From DASZQL01 sp964391865 (GTDB lineage: Bacteria; Planctomycetota; Phycisphaerae; Phycisphaerales; UBA1924), in NCBI GenBank assembly GCA_964391865.1, contig CAYMNQ010000001.1:620001-684000 (forward strand): a DNA stretch of 64,000 nt, read 5' to 3'. This document shows positions 33,308 to 42,312 of this stretch, one piece after another. The translations under genes and the position numbers were made by a program. Every line of letters begins with the position of its first letter. Within the stretch, counting starts at the first letter, position 1. A model generated the notes under the pieces. The model saw nothing but the letters and a program-made list of their open reading frames with translations, was not told the DNA's origin and did no database searches.

Positions 33308-33541
33308 ATTTTGCGTGCGCGGGCGGCGGCATAAGCGACAGAGCCCCTCTCCCCCGCCCTCCCCTGAGGGGGAGGGGGTTTGGTTGTCGCGCTCGTGTAT
33401 TGATTGGCGAGAGGCGGCGGCTCCACCAGTCGCGTCTCAGAGCAGACGCGACTGGTGGCACCCGATGTTGACGTCGCCCGCTCCGCGGCGGCGATGCACA
33501 CGCTACTGGCGTGATCTTGCGCGCTGGGCGATGATGAGGGT
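33228..33541. other. Spacer upstream of symporter gene
   Basis: This 314-base gap holds the heptamer array, a C-rich palindrome CCCTCCCC-TGA-GGGGGAGGGGG around 33355-33380, and the GGCAC-tailed hairpin 33423-33458. No gene seen. Confidence 0.65.
33423..33458 (+). repeat. GGCAC-tailed hairpin, 15-bp perfect stem
   Basis: Stem CCACCAGTCGCGTCT / AGACGCGACTGGTGG, loop CAGAGC, then CACCC; the GGCACC tail starts within the last stem bases. It is the longest perfect member of the family in this window. Confidence 0.82.
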
Positions 33542-34870
33542 ATGAAGAAAGAGAACCTTCTGACGCTGCTGATCCTGAGCGGGCTGGTGGCTGGTGTGCT
33601 GTTCGGGCAGTACTTCCTGTTCGATCCGGCGGCGACGAAGGAGGCGCTGGCGGCGGCGTCGAAGCCGTATCAGATCGCGGGCGATTTCATGTTTATTCGG
33701 CCGCTGCGGATGCTGATTGTTCCGCTGGTGTTCGTGGCGGTGGTGGCGGGCGTGACGAGCATCGGCGACCCGAAGAAGCTGGGCGTGGTGGGCGGCGCGA
33801 CGCTGACGTATTACCTCGGCACGACGCTGCTGGCGGTGGTGCTGGGGCTTGGGCTCGTGAATCTCATCAAGCCGGGGAGCGGGCTGGATGTGTCGCAACT
33901 TCAGACGGGCGGGCAGGCGGCGTTCGAGTCGGGCGTGGGCGCGAAGATCACGGGCAAGCCGGCGGATGTGGGCGGGTCGTTCATGAATCTGCTGGAGTCG
34001 TTCGTGCCGGCGAACCCGCTGAAGGCGGCGGTGGATGGGGACATTCTCGCGGTCGTGATGGTGGCGCTGCTGCTCGGCCTGGCGATGGTGATCGTGGGCG
34101 AGCCGGCGCGGCCGGCGGCGGCGGTGATCGAAGGGCTGTTCCAGACGTTCATCCGCATCGTGATGTGGCTGATCTGGCTGGCGCCGATCGGCGTGTTCCT
34201 GATCGTGGCGGCGCGGGTGGGCGAGTTGGGGCTGGAGAATCTGGTCGGGCCGATGGGGAAATACATGCTGACGGTGTTCGTCGGCTTGCTGGTGCATCAG
34301 ACGGTGGTGCTGCCGATGGTGCTGCTGGTGTTCGGACGGACGAATCCGTACAAGTTTCTGTGGGATCTGCGGAAGGTGATCCTGACGGCGTTCAGCACGT
34401 CGAGCAGCAACGCGACGCTGCCGGTGACGATCGAGGAGTGTCAGCGGTCGGGCGGGTGCTCGAAGCGGGCGACGGCGTTCGTGGTGCCGCTGGGCTCGAC
34501 GGTGAACATGAACGGGACAGCGCTCTACGAGGCGGTGGCGGTGTCGTTCCTGTTCCAGCTCTTCGCGCAGACGAACCCGCAGTTCAACCTGGGGATAGGC
34601 GAGCAGTTCATCATTCTGGTGACCGCGACGCTGGCGGCGATCGGGGCGGCGGGGATCCCGAGCTCGGGGCTGGTGACGATGGCGATCGTGATCGGCGCGG
34701 TGAACAACAGCCTGCGCGCGGTGCATGGCGATGACGCGGCGCAGCTGCCGCTGTGGACGATCGGGATCATCGTGGGGGTGGACCGCGTGCTGGATATGTG
34801 CCGCACGGTGGTGAACGTGATGGGTGATGCGATGGGGGCGAAGATCATCACGCGGATCGCGCCGGACTGA
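33542..34870 (+). CDS. Dicarboxylate/amino acid:cation symporter (DAACS)
   Basis: A 442-residue polytopic protein starting MKKENLLTLLILSGLVAG. It has the two diagnostic DAACS segments: the Ser-rich hairpin STSSSNATLPVTIEECQ and the substrate/Na-binding GSTVNMNGTALYEAVAVSFLFQ (NMDGT-type). AAGIPSSGLVTMAIV and GVDRVLDMCRTVVNVMGD correspond to the second re-entrant hairpin and TM8. The fold (GltPh-like elevator transporter) moves glutamate, aspartate or C4-dicarboxylates with Na+ or H+ across the inner membrane. Substrate not determined. Isolated gene; 11 bases after its stop begins a foldback element. Confidence 0.93.
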   Translation: MKKENLLTLLILSGLVAGVLFGQYFLFDPAATKEALAAASKPYQIAGDFMFIRPLRMLIVPLVFVAVVAGVTSIGDPKKLGVVGGATLTYYLGTTLLAVVLGLGLVNLIKPGSGLDVSQLQTGGQAAFESGVGAKITGKPADVGGSFMNLLESFVPANPLKAAVDGDILAVVMVALLLGLAMVIVGEPARPAAAVIEGLFQTFIRIVMWLIWLAPIGVFLIVAARVGELGLENLVGPMGKYMLTVFVGLLVHQTVVLPMVLLVFGRTNPYKFLWDLRKVILTAFSTSSSNATLPVTIEECQRSGGCSKRATAFVVPLGSTVNMNGTALYEAVAVSFLFQLFAQTNPQFNLGIGEQFIILVTATLAAIGAAGIPSSGLVTMAIVIGAVNNSLRAVHGDDAAQLPLWTIGIIVGVDRVLDMCRTVVNVMGDAMGAKIITRIAPD

Positions 34871-34880
34871 AAGACATTGC

Positions 34881-35073
34881 ACCACAGAGGACACAGAGAG
34901 CACAGAGAGTGGAAGAGGGAAAGAGAATTTTGGATTGATCAGGAGTGGGAGCGGGTGGATTGGATTGATTGCTTGAGATGATGCTCGCTCGTGCCTAGAA
35001 GTTGGTTGTCTTTGGCTGACACCGTTTTCTATCTTCTCATTCCACGCTCTGTGGACTCTGTGTGCTCTGTGGT
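34881..35073. mobile_element. MITE-like foldback element, CCACAGAGG type
   Basis: Inverted ends of 32 bases, 34881-34912 and 35042-35073, match at 28 of 32 positions by hand count. They are made of 9-nt units (ACCACAGAG, GACACAGAG, AGCACAGAG). The interior (~130 bases) is non-coding. The right end overlaps the 3' end of asnB, so the last ~13 residues of that protein (NSPQSTQSPQSVE) are encoded by the element. The adjoining GGAATTC is also found beside the same type of end inside purQ. Confidence 0.68.
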
Positions 35074-37298
35074 GAATTCCGAATGCCTTGGAGCCAGCGG
35101 GCCCAGATGGAGAGGACCGTGAGCATGTAGAGGCGCTGGGCGTGGTCGCGGGGGCGGATGTGCTTGATGTTGCCTGAGAGTTGTGGGATCGGGGCGGCGG
35201 TTCCCGCGGGACCGGCGGCCATGTGCTCGTCGATCATCTGGCGGACGTAGTCCATGTTGATGTTCAGCGCTTCGAGGCCCGGGAATGGGTCGGCGCTCGT
35301 GAGGTGGTCGAGCATGAGGGTGCCGAGTTGGCCGAAGTCGGTTCGCCACCAGTCGGAGAGGGGGATGGCGAAGCCTTGCTTGGGGCGGTTGATGATTTCG
35401 GGCGGGAGGTGTTTGCGCGCGAGTTCTTTTAGGAGGTGCTTGGTTTCGCCGTGGCGCATGTGGTGTCGGCGGGGTATTTCGCGCGCGGCGGCGGCGAGCG
35501 TTGGTTCGAGGTATGGGCAGCGGACTTCGAGCCCGGCGGCGAGGGAGGCGGTGTCTACTTTGCGGAGGAGGTCGCCGGGGAGGTAGGAACGCAAGTCTTC
35601 ATCACGGGCGGCGGCTGCCCTGCCGAAGACGCGGTAGTTGAAGTGACCCTGTGTGTCGGCATCGAACAACTGGCGGCGGTCATGCGACGGGAAGATCGCG
35701 AGCAGGTCGATGTAGCCGGTGCCGCGCGACGCGTGGATCAGGCGTGCGATCCGATCGCTGCGTGATTTGGGGTCGGCACGATCGAGCCATCGCGTTGGGG
35801 CGCACTTGAGCGCGAACCGGCGGAAACCGAGGTAGTTCGCGGCACGATAACGGTCGTAGCCGAAGAAGAGTTCGTCGGCGCCGTCGCCCGAGATGGCGAC
35901 TTTCACGTGCTCGGCTGCCGCGCGACAGAGCCAGTAAGTCGGGAGTAACGATGAATCGCCGAAGGGGAGCCCGAGCGTCTCGATGAGACCGACAAGATCG
36001 CTCGCGGCGTGCTGCGCGTCGCAGTCGATGGTGACGTGGCGCGTGCCGAGCGCTCTCGCGACTGTCTCGGCGTGGTGAGATTCGTCGTAGCGCGCATCGG
36101 GCATGCGAACGGTCAAGGTCGTGAGGTCGTCGACGTGGCGGCGCGCGAAACACGCCATCAGCGAAGAGTCGATGCCGCCCGAGAGAAAGCAGCCGAGGGG
36201 GACATCTGCGTCGAGGCGCGAGACGACGGCGTGCTCCACCAGCCGTTCAAGCTCATCCGGGCTGGTCAGTCGGCGAAGCTTCTTGTGGCGCCGCCAGAGC
36301 CCGCGCGCGAGCCACGGCAGGGGGAGCTTGAGGAGGACCCAGAACAACCCGGTGCTCAGTAGAAACGCGAACAGCCAATTGACCAAGTAATGCATGCCGA
36401 TGGCCGACGCGATTGTCAGCGCGATGAAGATCGCAAGAACCACGAACCCCACCAACGCCGAGAGGATTCCAGACTTGGCGGCGGTCCCGCTCGGTGGCGT
36501 GTAGATGTGCGTGCCAAGGCCGTCCTCCACGAATGAGATTGATGCGAGCGGCGTCGAGTGCTCGTCGAAGCCCATCGCGATCCAAGCGTGCAATCTGTCC
36601 GCGTCGATAGTTGCGAGTGATGAACCGGCGAGCTCATCGGCGGAACACACGACAACACGCAGATTCTCCATCGCCGCGACGGAACTGGCGTAGAGCTTTA
36701 CTTTCCCGCCGAGCAGTTCGCTTTCAAAGAGGGGCTTTTCATTGAATCGGTCGCGGAGCGAGAGCAGTGCCCCGTGATCCCGGTCCCATATCAGCGCGGC
36801 GTACATGCCGTCGAAGGTGTCCCACGCCTGACCGGCCACCGACCACTCGCCGGAATCCCATGCGTCTCCAGCGAATACCCACCAATCCTTCGCGTGCTCG
36901 CGCCAGCCGTGTATCAGCACCTCCGTATCGCTGTGATCGGTGATGAACTCGTGCTCCTTGGCTTCGAGTTCGGCGCGGAGTTGGCGGTGGTTGTAGATGC
37001 AGCCGTTGAAGACGACGGCGACGAGGCCCTCGCGTGTGCCGTCGGGGCGCTGGCGGCCGTGCTCGCTGACCATTGGCTGGTGGCCGCCTTCGAGATCGAT
37101 GATGGCGAGTCGGCGGTGGACGAGGGCGACTTCGATGATGGTGCCGTCGGGTTTGGTGACGGTGTCGCGGAACCGGCCGTGGCCGTCCGGGCCGCGCCAG
37201 GCGATGCCTTCGTCGAGGAGGTCGAGCCACTCGTCGGGGATGGGCTCGTGCTTCTCGCCTGGGAGTGTGATGCGCAGGATGCCGCCGATGCCGCACAT
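35037..37298 (-). CDS. asnB: Asparagine synthetase (glutamine-hydrolysing) with internal membrane hairpin
   Basis: A 753-residue protein. Mature N-terminal Cys of MCGIGGI starts the Ntn glutaminase domain (residues 1-~245: RGPDGHGR, HRRLAIIDLEGGHQPM, FNGCIYNH). The synthetase domain (from ~350) has LGCFLSGGIDSSLMACFAR, the PP-loop that adenylates aspartate, then LGTRHVTIDCD, AISGDGADELFFGYDRY and GLEVRCPYLEP. Between them, residues ~277-325 are two strongly hydrophobic stretches (LVGFVVLAIFIALTIASAIG; WLFAFLLSTGLFWVLL) flanked by Arg/Lys, so the enzyme looks membrane-anchored. Such an insert is not part of classical AsnB. Related asparagine-synthase-like proteins work in exopolysaccharide and cell-wall amidation. 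The last ~13 residues derive from the foldback element. Confidence 0.9.
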   Translation of the reverse strand: MCGIGGILRITLPGEKHEPIPDEWLDLLDEGIAWRGPDGHGRFRDTVTKPDGTIIEVALVHRRLAIIDLEGGHQPMVSEHGRQRPDGTREGLVAVVFNGCIYNHRQLRAELEAKEHEFITDHSDTEVLIHGWREHAKDWWVFAGDAWDSGEWSVAGQAWDTFDGMYAALIWDRDHGALLSLRDRFNEKPLFESELLGGKVKLYASSVAAMENLRVVVCSADELAGSSLATIDADRLHAWIAMGFDEHSTPLASISFVEDGLGTHIYTPPSGTAAKSGILSALVGFVVLAIFIALTIASAIGMHYLVNWLFAFLLSTGLFWVLLKLPLPWLARGLWRRHKKLRRLTSPDELERLVEHAVVSRLDADVPLGCFLSGGIDSSLMACFARRHVDDLTTLTVRMPDARYDESHHAETVARALGTRHVTIDCDAQHAASDLVGLIETLGLPFGDSSLLPTYWLCRAAAEHVKVAISGDGADELFFGYDRYRAANYLGFRRFALKCAPTRWLDRADPKSRSDRIARLIHASRGTGYIDLLAIFPSHDRRQLFDADTQGHFNYRVFGRAAAARDEDLRSYLPGDLLRKVDTASLAAGLEVRCPYLEPTLAAAAREIPRRHHMRHGETKHLLKELARKHLPPEIINRPKQGFAIPLSDWWRTDFGQLGTLMLDHLTSADPFPGLEALNINMDYVRQMIDEHMAAGPAGTAAPIPQLSGNIKHIRPRDHAQRLYMLTVLSIWARWLQGIRNSPQSTQSPQSVE

Positions 37299-37648
37299 GG
37301 TGAGGGAGGGTAGCGGGGGGAGTTTCGGAGTGCGCGGCGCGCTGTGCGCTGTGCGCCGGAACAGAGGCGGACAACGCTATCGCTTGGTTCGGTGCGTTGC
37401 GGCGCGCGGAAGGCAGAGGTTGTGGAGACACGGGCGAGACACCCGAGCCACTCGGTTGAGGAGGCTCCGCTGAGATGCTCCTTCGCCCCTTCGGGGCTTT
37501 CGCGTCAGCTGCTCACAACTCCGGGGGTTTCGCTCGAAGACTCGCTCAACCCCCGGCAATGTGCCGGCGGCCTTTCAGGCCGGGGAAAAGAGGATTTCAG
37601 CAAAGCCGGTTGAGGAGAGAACCACGGAGCGCGGCGAACAGATGCTCG
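37299..37648. other. Spacer with hairpin cluster and dispersed 45-bp repeat
   Basis: No gene is seen in 350 bases. It contains GCGCTGT heptamers (37339-37359), a 45-bp sequence shared with the purQ upstream region (37416-37460), and three hairpins: GCCCC-TTC-GGGGC at 37485-37497, CCGGGGGTT...AACCCCCGG at 37521-37556, and CGGCCT-TTC-AGGCCG at 37568-37582. Confidence 0.65.
37416..37460 (+). repeat. 45-bp dispersed repeat, copy 1
   Basis: Starts GAGGTTGTGGAGACACGGGC; matches 43411-43454 at roughly four of five positions, with a 1-nt gap. Both copies lie 60-160 bases upstream of a minus-strand gene (asnB and purQ) in the same orientation, so they may be leader elements as well as repeats. Confidence 0.6.
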
Positions 37649-39526
37649 CTACTTCTGCTCCGGCTCCCAGGTGCTCTTGACGTGGAGTTCCTTCATCTGC
37701 TGATCGGTGACTTTGCTGGGCGTGCGGGTCATGAGGTCGGCGCCGATCTGCGTCTTGGGGAAGGCGATGACGTCGCGGATGTTGTCCGTGCCGCTGAGGT
37801 GCATGATGAGCCGGTCGAGCCCGAAGGCGATGCCGGCGTGCGGCGGGGCGCCGAAGCGGAGGGCTTCGAGGAGGAAGCTGAACTTCTCGACCGCTTGCTC
37901 GGGCGAGAGGCCCAGCAGCGTGAAGACTTTCGATTGCACGGATTGATCGTGGATGCGGACGGAGCCGCCGCCGATCTCGGAGCCGTTGAGGACGAGGTCG
38001 TAGCCGGCGGAGACGATCTGCTCGATGGTGTCGGCGTCGTTGACGTCGGCCTTCACGAAGGCGTCGATCTGGTCGGCGCGCGGGGCGGTGAAGGGGTGGT
38101 GGCTGGCGACCCACTTGCCGGTGTCCTTGTTCTTCTCGAACATCGGGAAGTCGACGACCCAGAGGAATTTCCACGGGCCGCCCTCGGCACCTGGCGGGGG
38201 AACGACGCCGATGTCGCGCGCGACTTTCTGGCGCAGCTCGCCCATCGCTTTGGTGGCGACGGCGTAGGTGTCGGCGGCGAAGAGGACGGTATCGCCCGGC
38301 TTGATGCCAAGGCGCGCGATGAGTTCTTCCTTCAGGCCCGGCACTTCGAGGAACTTGGCGATACCAGTTTCGAAGACGCCCTGCGCGTTGAGCTTGACGA
38401 CGGGGCAGCCGCCGGCACCGAAGCCCTTGACGAACTCGGTGTAGCCGTCGGTGAGTTTGCGGGTGAGCTTGTCGTTGCCGCCGGGGACTTTGAGCGCCTT
38501 CACAACGCCGCGGCGTGGGGAGAACTTCGGCGCGTTGGGTTCTTTCGCGAGCGCGCCCTTGAAGACGTTGAAGTCGGTCTTGACGGCGATATCGGAGATG
38601 TCTTCGATTTCGAGCCCGTATCGGATGTCGGGGCGGTCGATGCCGTATTTTTCCATCGCGTCGCGGTAGGACATGCGCGTGAGCGGCGGGACGTCGTAGC
38701 CGCACATGTCTTTCCAGAGGCGGCGGACGAAGCCCTCCATCATGGCCATGATGTCGTCGCGTTGGACGAAGGACATCTCGAGGTCGATCTGCGTGAACTC
38801 CGCCTGGCGGTCGGCGCGGGGGTCTTCGTCGCGGAAACAGCGGCAGATCTGCAGGTAGCGGTCGCAGCCGCTGACCATGAGGATCTGCTTGAAGAGCTGG
38901 GGCGACTGCGGGAGCGCGTACCAACTGCCGGGGACGTGGCGCGAGGGGACAATGAATTCGCGCGCGCCCTCGGGCGTCGACTTGTAGAGGATCGGCGTTT
39001 CGACTTCGAGGAAGCCGTTCTCATCGAAGTAGCGGCGGGTCGCCTGCATCACGCGGTGGCGGGTGGCGAGGATCTTCTGCATCGACGGGCGGCGGAGGTC
39101 GACGTAGCGGTGCTTCAGGCGCAGCTCTTCGTTGGGGAGCGCGGTGTTGTCGTCGGGGAGGAAGGGCGGGTTATCGGTTTTGTTGAGGATTTCGAGGCGC
39201 TTGACGACGAGTTCGATCTCGCCCGTCGGGAGCTTGGGGTTCGCGCCGCCGATGCGGATGCGGACGGGGCCTTCGACGGCGATGACGTCTTCGTTGCGGA
39301 GTTTGTCGGCGCGGTCGAGGATCGCGGCGGAGGCGGCGTCGTCTTTATCGAAGACGAGCTGCGTGAGGCCGTGGCGGTCGCGGAGATCGATGAAGATGAG
39401 GTTGCCGTGGTCGCGGTACGAGTTGACCCAGCCGCAGAGGACGGCGGTGGAATTGATATTGGCGGGGCGCAGCTGGCCGCAGGTGTGGGTGCGTCGGTAG
39501 GGCGATGGAGCGAGCGTGGTGGTCAT
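37649..39526 (-). CDS. aspS: Aspartyl-tRNA synthetase (bacterial/AspRS-AsnRS type)
   Basis: A 625-residue class II synthetase from ATG 39526. N-terminal OB-fold anticodon domain: THTCGQLRPANINSTAVLCGWVNSYRDHGNLIFIDLRDRHG. Motif 2/3 region of the catalytic core: YALPQSPQLFKQILMVSG, CFRDEDPRADRQAEFTQID, and C-terminal GIAFGLDRLIMHLSGTDNIRDVIAFPKT. The bacterial GAD insertion domain lies between (about 320-450). The protein charges tRNA-Asp, possibly also tRNA-Asn. The stop codon lies 350 bases upstream of asnB; the two may or may not be linked in tRNA-dependent Asn supply. Confidence 0.97.
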   Translation of the reverse strand: MTTTLAPSPYRRTHTCGQLRPANINSTAVLCGWVNSYRDHGNLIFIDLRDRHGLTQLVFDKDDAASAAILDRADKLRNEDVIAVEGPVRIRIGGANPKLPTGEIELVVKRLEILNKTDNPPFLPDDNTALPNEELRLKHRYVDLRRPSMQKILATRHRVMQATRRYFDENGFLEVETPILYKSTPEGAREFIVPSRHVPGSWYALPQSPQLFKQILMVSGCDRYLQICRCFRDEDPRADRQAEFTQIDLEMSFVQRDDIMAMMEGFVRRLWKDMCGYDVPPLTRMSYRDAMEKYGIDRPDIRYGLEIEDISDIAVKTDFNVFKGALAKEPNAPKFSPRRGVVKALKVPGGNDKLTRKLTDGYTEFVKGFGAGGCPVVKLNAQGVFETGIAKFLEVPGLKEELIARLGIKPGDTVLFAADTYAVATKAMGELRQKVARDIGVVPPPGAEGGPWKFLWVVDFPMFEKNKDTGKWVASHHPFTAPRADQIDAFVKADVNDADTIEQIVSAGYDLVLNGSEIGGGSVRIHDQSVQSKVFTLLGLSPEQAVEKFSFLLEALRFGAPPHAGIAFGLDRLIMHLSGTDNIRDVIAFPKTQIGADLMTRTPSKVTDQQMKELHVKSTWEPEQK

Positions 39527-39608
39527 GTCGGCCGCCTCGTGTGGTGAGTGAGCGATTGGTTTCGTGAAGGGGGCGGAGTATAACAGGGGCCTGACGGGAG
39601 GCTGGATC

Positions 39609-39983
39609 ATGAAGAAGTGCTGGAAGACTGTTGGGTTGTTGGCGTGCGCGGTGGTGCTAAGCGCGTGCGAGGTGCGGCGGTCGGTGGTGGTTGATGCGGA
39701 GTTGTTCCGGCAGGCGTATGAGGCGCCGCAACACGCTACGTCTTATTTCAAGTACCGCGGACAGAATGGGCGCGACCACGTGCTCGACTACTACTTGATG
39801 ACTGTGGGGAGTTGGGCGTACTACCAATACTCATGGCGAACCCCGGTTGATGCGCTGCCGCGCGAATTCCCGGATACGCCGCAGCGATGGATCGGGTGGG
39901 ATGAGACGCCGCAAGAAACACGGCATGCTAGTGACATCGCCGAGGTTGGACCAACGCCTGAGGGGTGGCGCGGCTGGAACTAG
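39609..39983 (+). CDS. Small lipoprotein of unknown function
   Basis: A 124-residue product from ATG 39609. The signal peptide KKCWKTVGLLACAVVLSAC ends in a lipobox (LSAC), so the mature protein is lipid-anchored at Cys20. The remainder is polar and rich in Tyr/Trp (YYLMTVGSWAYYQYSWRTP; GWDETPQETRHAS). No family recognised. It is divergent from aspS with an ~80-base gap. Confidence 0.7.
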   Translation: MKKCWKTVGLLACAVVLSACEVRRSVVVDAELFRQAYEAPQHATSYFKYRGQNGRDHVLDYYLMTVGSWAYYQYSWRTPVDALPREFPDTPQRWIGWDETPQETRHASDIAEVGPTPEGWRGWN

Positions 39984-40037
39984 GCTGAGCCCAAACGCTT
40001 GCTCGCGAGGCGCGTCTCGTTCTCGATGCAAGCCACA

Positions 40038-40060
40038 CACTGACCGGAGGGCGTTCAGTG
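40038..40060 (+). repeat. Decayed GGCAC-tailed hairpin
   Basis: CACTGA, 11 nt, TCAGTG, then GCACG. Only six base pairs remain, but placement (directly between two convergent genes) and tail match the family. Confidence 0.45.
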
Positions 40061-40069
40061 GCACGTCGA

Positions 40070-40963
40070 TCAGGGCTTGGCGAAGACCATCACGCCGTTG
40101 GTGGACTCGACGGTCAGCGTGCGCCGCGTCTGCGCGAGGATCGTGTAGGTGAACGTGATCGTATTGTTGTTCGCGGGTTGCCCGGTGCGGCTGTCGGGCG
40201 ATGATGAGAGTTCGAGCGTGAGGGTCTGGCCATCGCGCTTCCACGCGGCGGGAATCTTCGAGGCGCCGCTCGGGCCGCCCATGACGTAGAACCCCTTGGA
40301 ATCCGCGAGAAGGATCATCGCGACGTCCTGCTCTTTGGGGAACTGACTGATCCATGTGCCGATGAGCGGGTCGCGCCGGGCGGGCGCTGGCTCTGCTGCT
40401 GATGGAGAAGGCGGCGTCGTTGCGCCGGCGACGGCGCTTGGTTGCGCCGGGGCCGAACCGTCGGCGAGCTGCGCGGCGACGGGTGCGTCGGCTGCGGGGG
40501 CGGGCGCTTCGGGCGCGCCGGCGCTGGCCTGAGCGGGGGGCGCGGATTCGACAGGGGATTCGTCGCCGAAGTCGAAGAAGGGGATGGCGTTGTCGAGGCG
40601 CGAGATGGTTCGGCGGAGCGAGCCGAGGTGCTCGTCCACGCGGGCGATCGAGCCTTTCATGGTCACGAGCGTCTCGTTGGTGGCTACGAGCGATTCGTTG
40701 GTGCGGTCGAGCCGGTCGAGGTCGGTATCGACGCTGGCGAGTGTTTTGTTCGACTGCGAGAGACGCTCGTCGGCACGGTCCAGCCCGGCGTTGGCGGTAT
40801 CGACGGTGGCTTTGACTTCGCGCAGCTGCGCCTGCACCTTCTCGAGCGAGCACTTCACGTCTTCGAGTTGGTACGTGGCGATCCGCATCTCGTCGCGGAT
40901 TTCCCACGCGACGCAGCCGGAGAGGAACGGGGCGGCGAGAACGAGAAGGATGAAGGGTCGCAT
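40070..40963 (-). CDS. Lipoprotein with coiled coil and C-terminal beta domain
   Basis: A 297-residue protein. The N-terminus MRPFILLVLAAPFLSGC has a lipobox (LSGC). Residues ~25-110 form a coiled coil of TLxxVDxxLxxLD-type repeats (TLASVDTDLDRLDRTNESLV). Residues ~120-195 are an Ala/Pro-rich linker. The C-terminal ~100 residues (DPLIGTWISQFPKEQDVAMILLAD...TLTLELSSSP...TFTYTI) resemble a small lipocalin-like/DUF beta domain. It may span periplasm like a tether, which is inference. No named family. Confidence 0.72.
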   Translation of the reverse strand: MRPFILLVLAAPFLSGCVAWEIRDEMRIATYQLEDVKCSLEKVQAQLREVKATVDTANAGLDRADERLSQSNKTLASVDTDLDRLDRTNESLVATNETLVTMKGSIARVDEHLGSLRRTISRLDNAIPFFDFGDESPVESAPPAQASAGAPEAPAPAADAPVAAQLADGSAPAQPSAVAGATTPPSPSAAEPAPARRDPLIGTWISQFPKEQDVAMILLADSKGFYVMGGPSGASKIPAAWKRDGQTLTLELSSSPDSRTGQPANNNTITFTYTILAQTRRTLTVESTNGVMVFAKP

Positions 40964-40992
40964 GGGGGTAGCGTAGCGGGTTGGGGAAAGGC

Positions 40993-41053
40993 CGGAAGGG
41001 CGGAAGTCGGAAGGCGGAAGGGCGCAGGGACGGAAGGGCGGAAGTCGGAAGTT
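40993..41053 (+). repeat. GGAAGTC/GGAAGGGC heptamer-octamer array
   Basis: Repeats of GGAAGGGC, GGAAGTC and GGAAGGC occupy most of the 130-base gap upstream of lpxB. Periods 7 and 8 are mixed. Confidence 0.65.
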
Positions 41054-41094
41054 GGGATCCGCTCATTTGGCGGCGCGATAAGATTGCTTTATCG

Positions 41095-42312
41095 ATGAGC
41101 ACGAGTGACGCTTCATCTCGGGCCGGGGTTCTCTTCACGGCGTTTGAGCCGAGTGGGGATGACCATGCGTCGGCCGTCATCCGCGAGCTTCGGCGGCGGC
41201 ATCCGTCGTTGCCGATTTATGCGTGGGGCGGGCCCAAGATGGCGCTCGCGGGCGCGCAGGTGGTGCAGCGCACGGGCGACAACGCCGTCGTCGGCATTCC
41301 CGGATGGAAAGTGATCCAGCACTACCGGCGGATTCACAAGGACATCGAAGAATGGCTGGCGGCGAACCCGGGCGTGCGCGTGCATGTGCCCGTCGATTCG
41401 CCCGCGGCGAATTTTCCCATCTGCAAGATCACGCGGCGCGCGGGCTTGAAGATCGTGCATCTGGTGGCGCCGCAGTTGTGGGCGTGGGGGCCGTGGCGGT
41501 TGAGGAAGCTGCGCCGGCTGACGGACCTCGTGCTGTGCATCCTGCCCTTCGAGGAAGCGTGGTTCATCAAGCGGGGCGTGCGCGCGAAGTTCATCGGGCA
41601 CCCGCTATTTGATGAGCCGCTGGACTTTGAGTCGCTCGACCGGCAGGCGCACGGCTTGCCGACCGGCGAGCCGCGGGTGGCGCTGCTGCCCGGCTCGCGC
41701 CCGGCGGAGCTGCGCCGGAATTTTCCCGTGCTGCTCGGCGCGTTCCGCGAACTGAAGAAGATGCACCCGGCGATGACGGGCGTGATCGCGGCGACGACGG
41801 ACGCTGTGCGCGAGCAGCTCTATGCGAAAGCGAACGAGCTGGGCGGGTGGCCCGAGGGGCTGGATATCCGCGTAGCGCAGACGGACGTGGTGGTGCGCTG
41901 GTGCCAGCTGGCGCTCGCGGTGAGCGGGACGGTGACGCTGCAGATCGCGAAGCAGGCGCGGCCGATGGTGATCATCTACAAGACCAACAAGCTGATGTAC
42001 AACCTGATCGGGCAGTGGCTGCTGACCACGGAGTATTTCGCGTTGCCGAATTTGATCGCGGGGCGCGAGATCTGCCGCGAGTTGATCCCGTACTTCAAGG
42101 GGAACGACCGGCTGATCGAGGCGGCGGACGGGCTGATCCGCGATGAAGAGGCACAGCAGGCGCAGCGACGGGATTTGCTGTCGATCGTGTCGAAGTTCGC
42201 GGGGAAGATCGCGAGCGCGGAGGCGGCGGAGGCGATTGAGGAGATGGTGGGGATGAGCTCGCGCGATCGGCGCGGCAGCCGTGCACGGGATGAGTCGGCG
42301 GGATCGCACTGA
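41095..42312 (+). CDS. lpxB: Lipid-A-disaccharide synthase LpxB
   Basis: A 405-residue GT19-family glycosyltransferase from ATG 41095; the open frame extends upstream only through repeats. FTAFEPSGDDHASAVIREL corresponds to the family's GExSGD start, WGGPKMALAGAQ and VGIPGWKVIQHYRRIHKDIEEWL follow, HLVAPQLWAWGPWR is the AP-(S/Q)-(V/L)WAW signature and LLPGSRPAELRRNFPVLL the LLPGSR motif. It joins UDP-diacylglucosamine and lipid X to form the lipid A disaccharide at the inner membrane. This implies an LPS outer membrane. The stop codon TGA is inside the 5' arm of a GGCAC-tailed hairpin. Confidence 0.93.
   Translation: MSTSDASSRAGVLFTAFEPSGDDHASAVIRELRRRHPSLPIYAWGGPKMALAGAQVVQRTGDNAVVGIPGWKVIQHYRRIHKDIEEWLAANPGVRVHVPVDSPAANFPICKITRRAGLKIVHLVAPQLWAWGPWRLRKLRRLTDLVLCILPFEEAWFIKRGVRAKFIGHPLFDEPLDFESLDRQAHGLPTGEPRVALLPGSRPAELRRNFPVLLGAFRELKKMHPAMTGVIAATTDAVREQLYAKANELGGWPEGLDIRVAQTDVVVRWCQLALAVSGTVTLQIAKQARPMVIIYKTNKLMYNLIGQWLLTTEYFALPNLIAGREICRELIPYFKGNDRLIEAADGLIRDEEAQQAQRRDLLSIVSKFAGKIASAEAAEAIEEMVGMSSRDRRGSRARDESAGSH

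Noticed and set aside
37475..39547. Long plus-strand frame opposite aspS
   Set aside because: Gly/Val/Asp/Glu-rich antisense reading; aspS is complete on the other strand.
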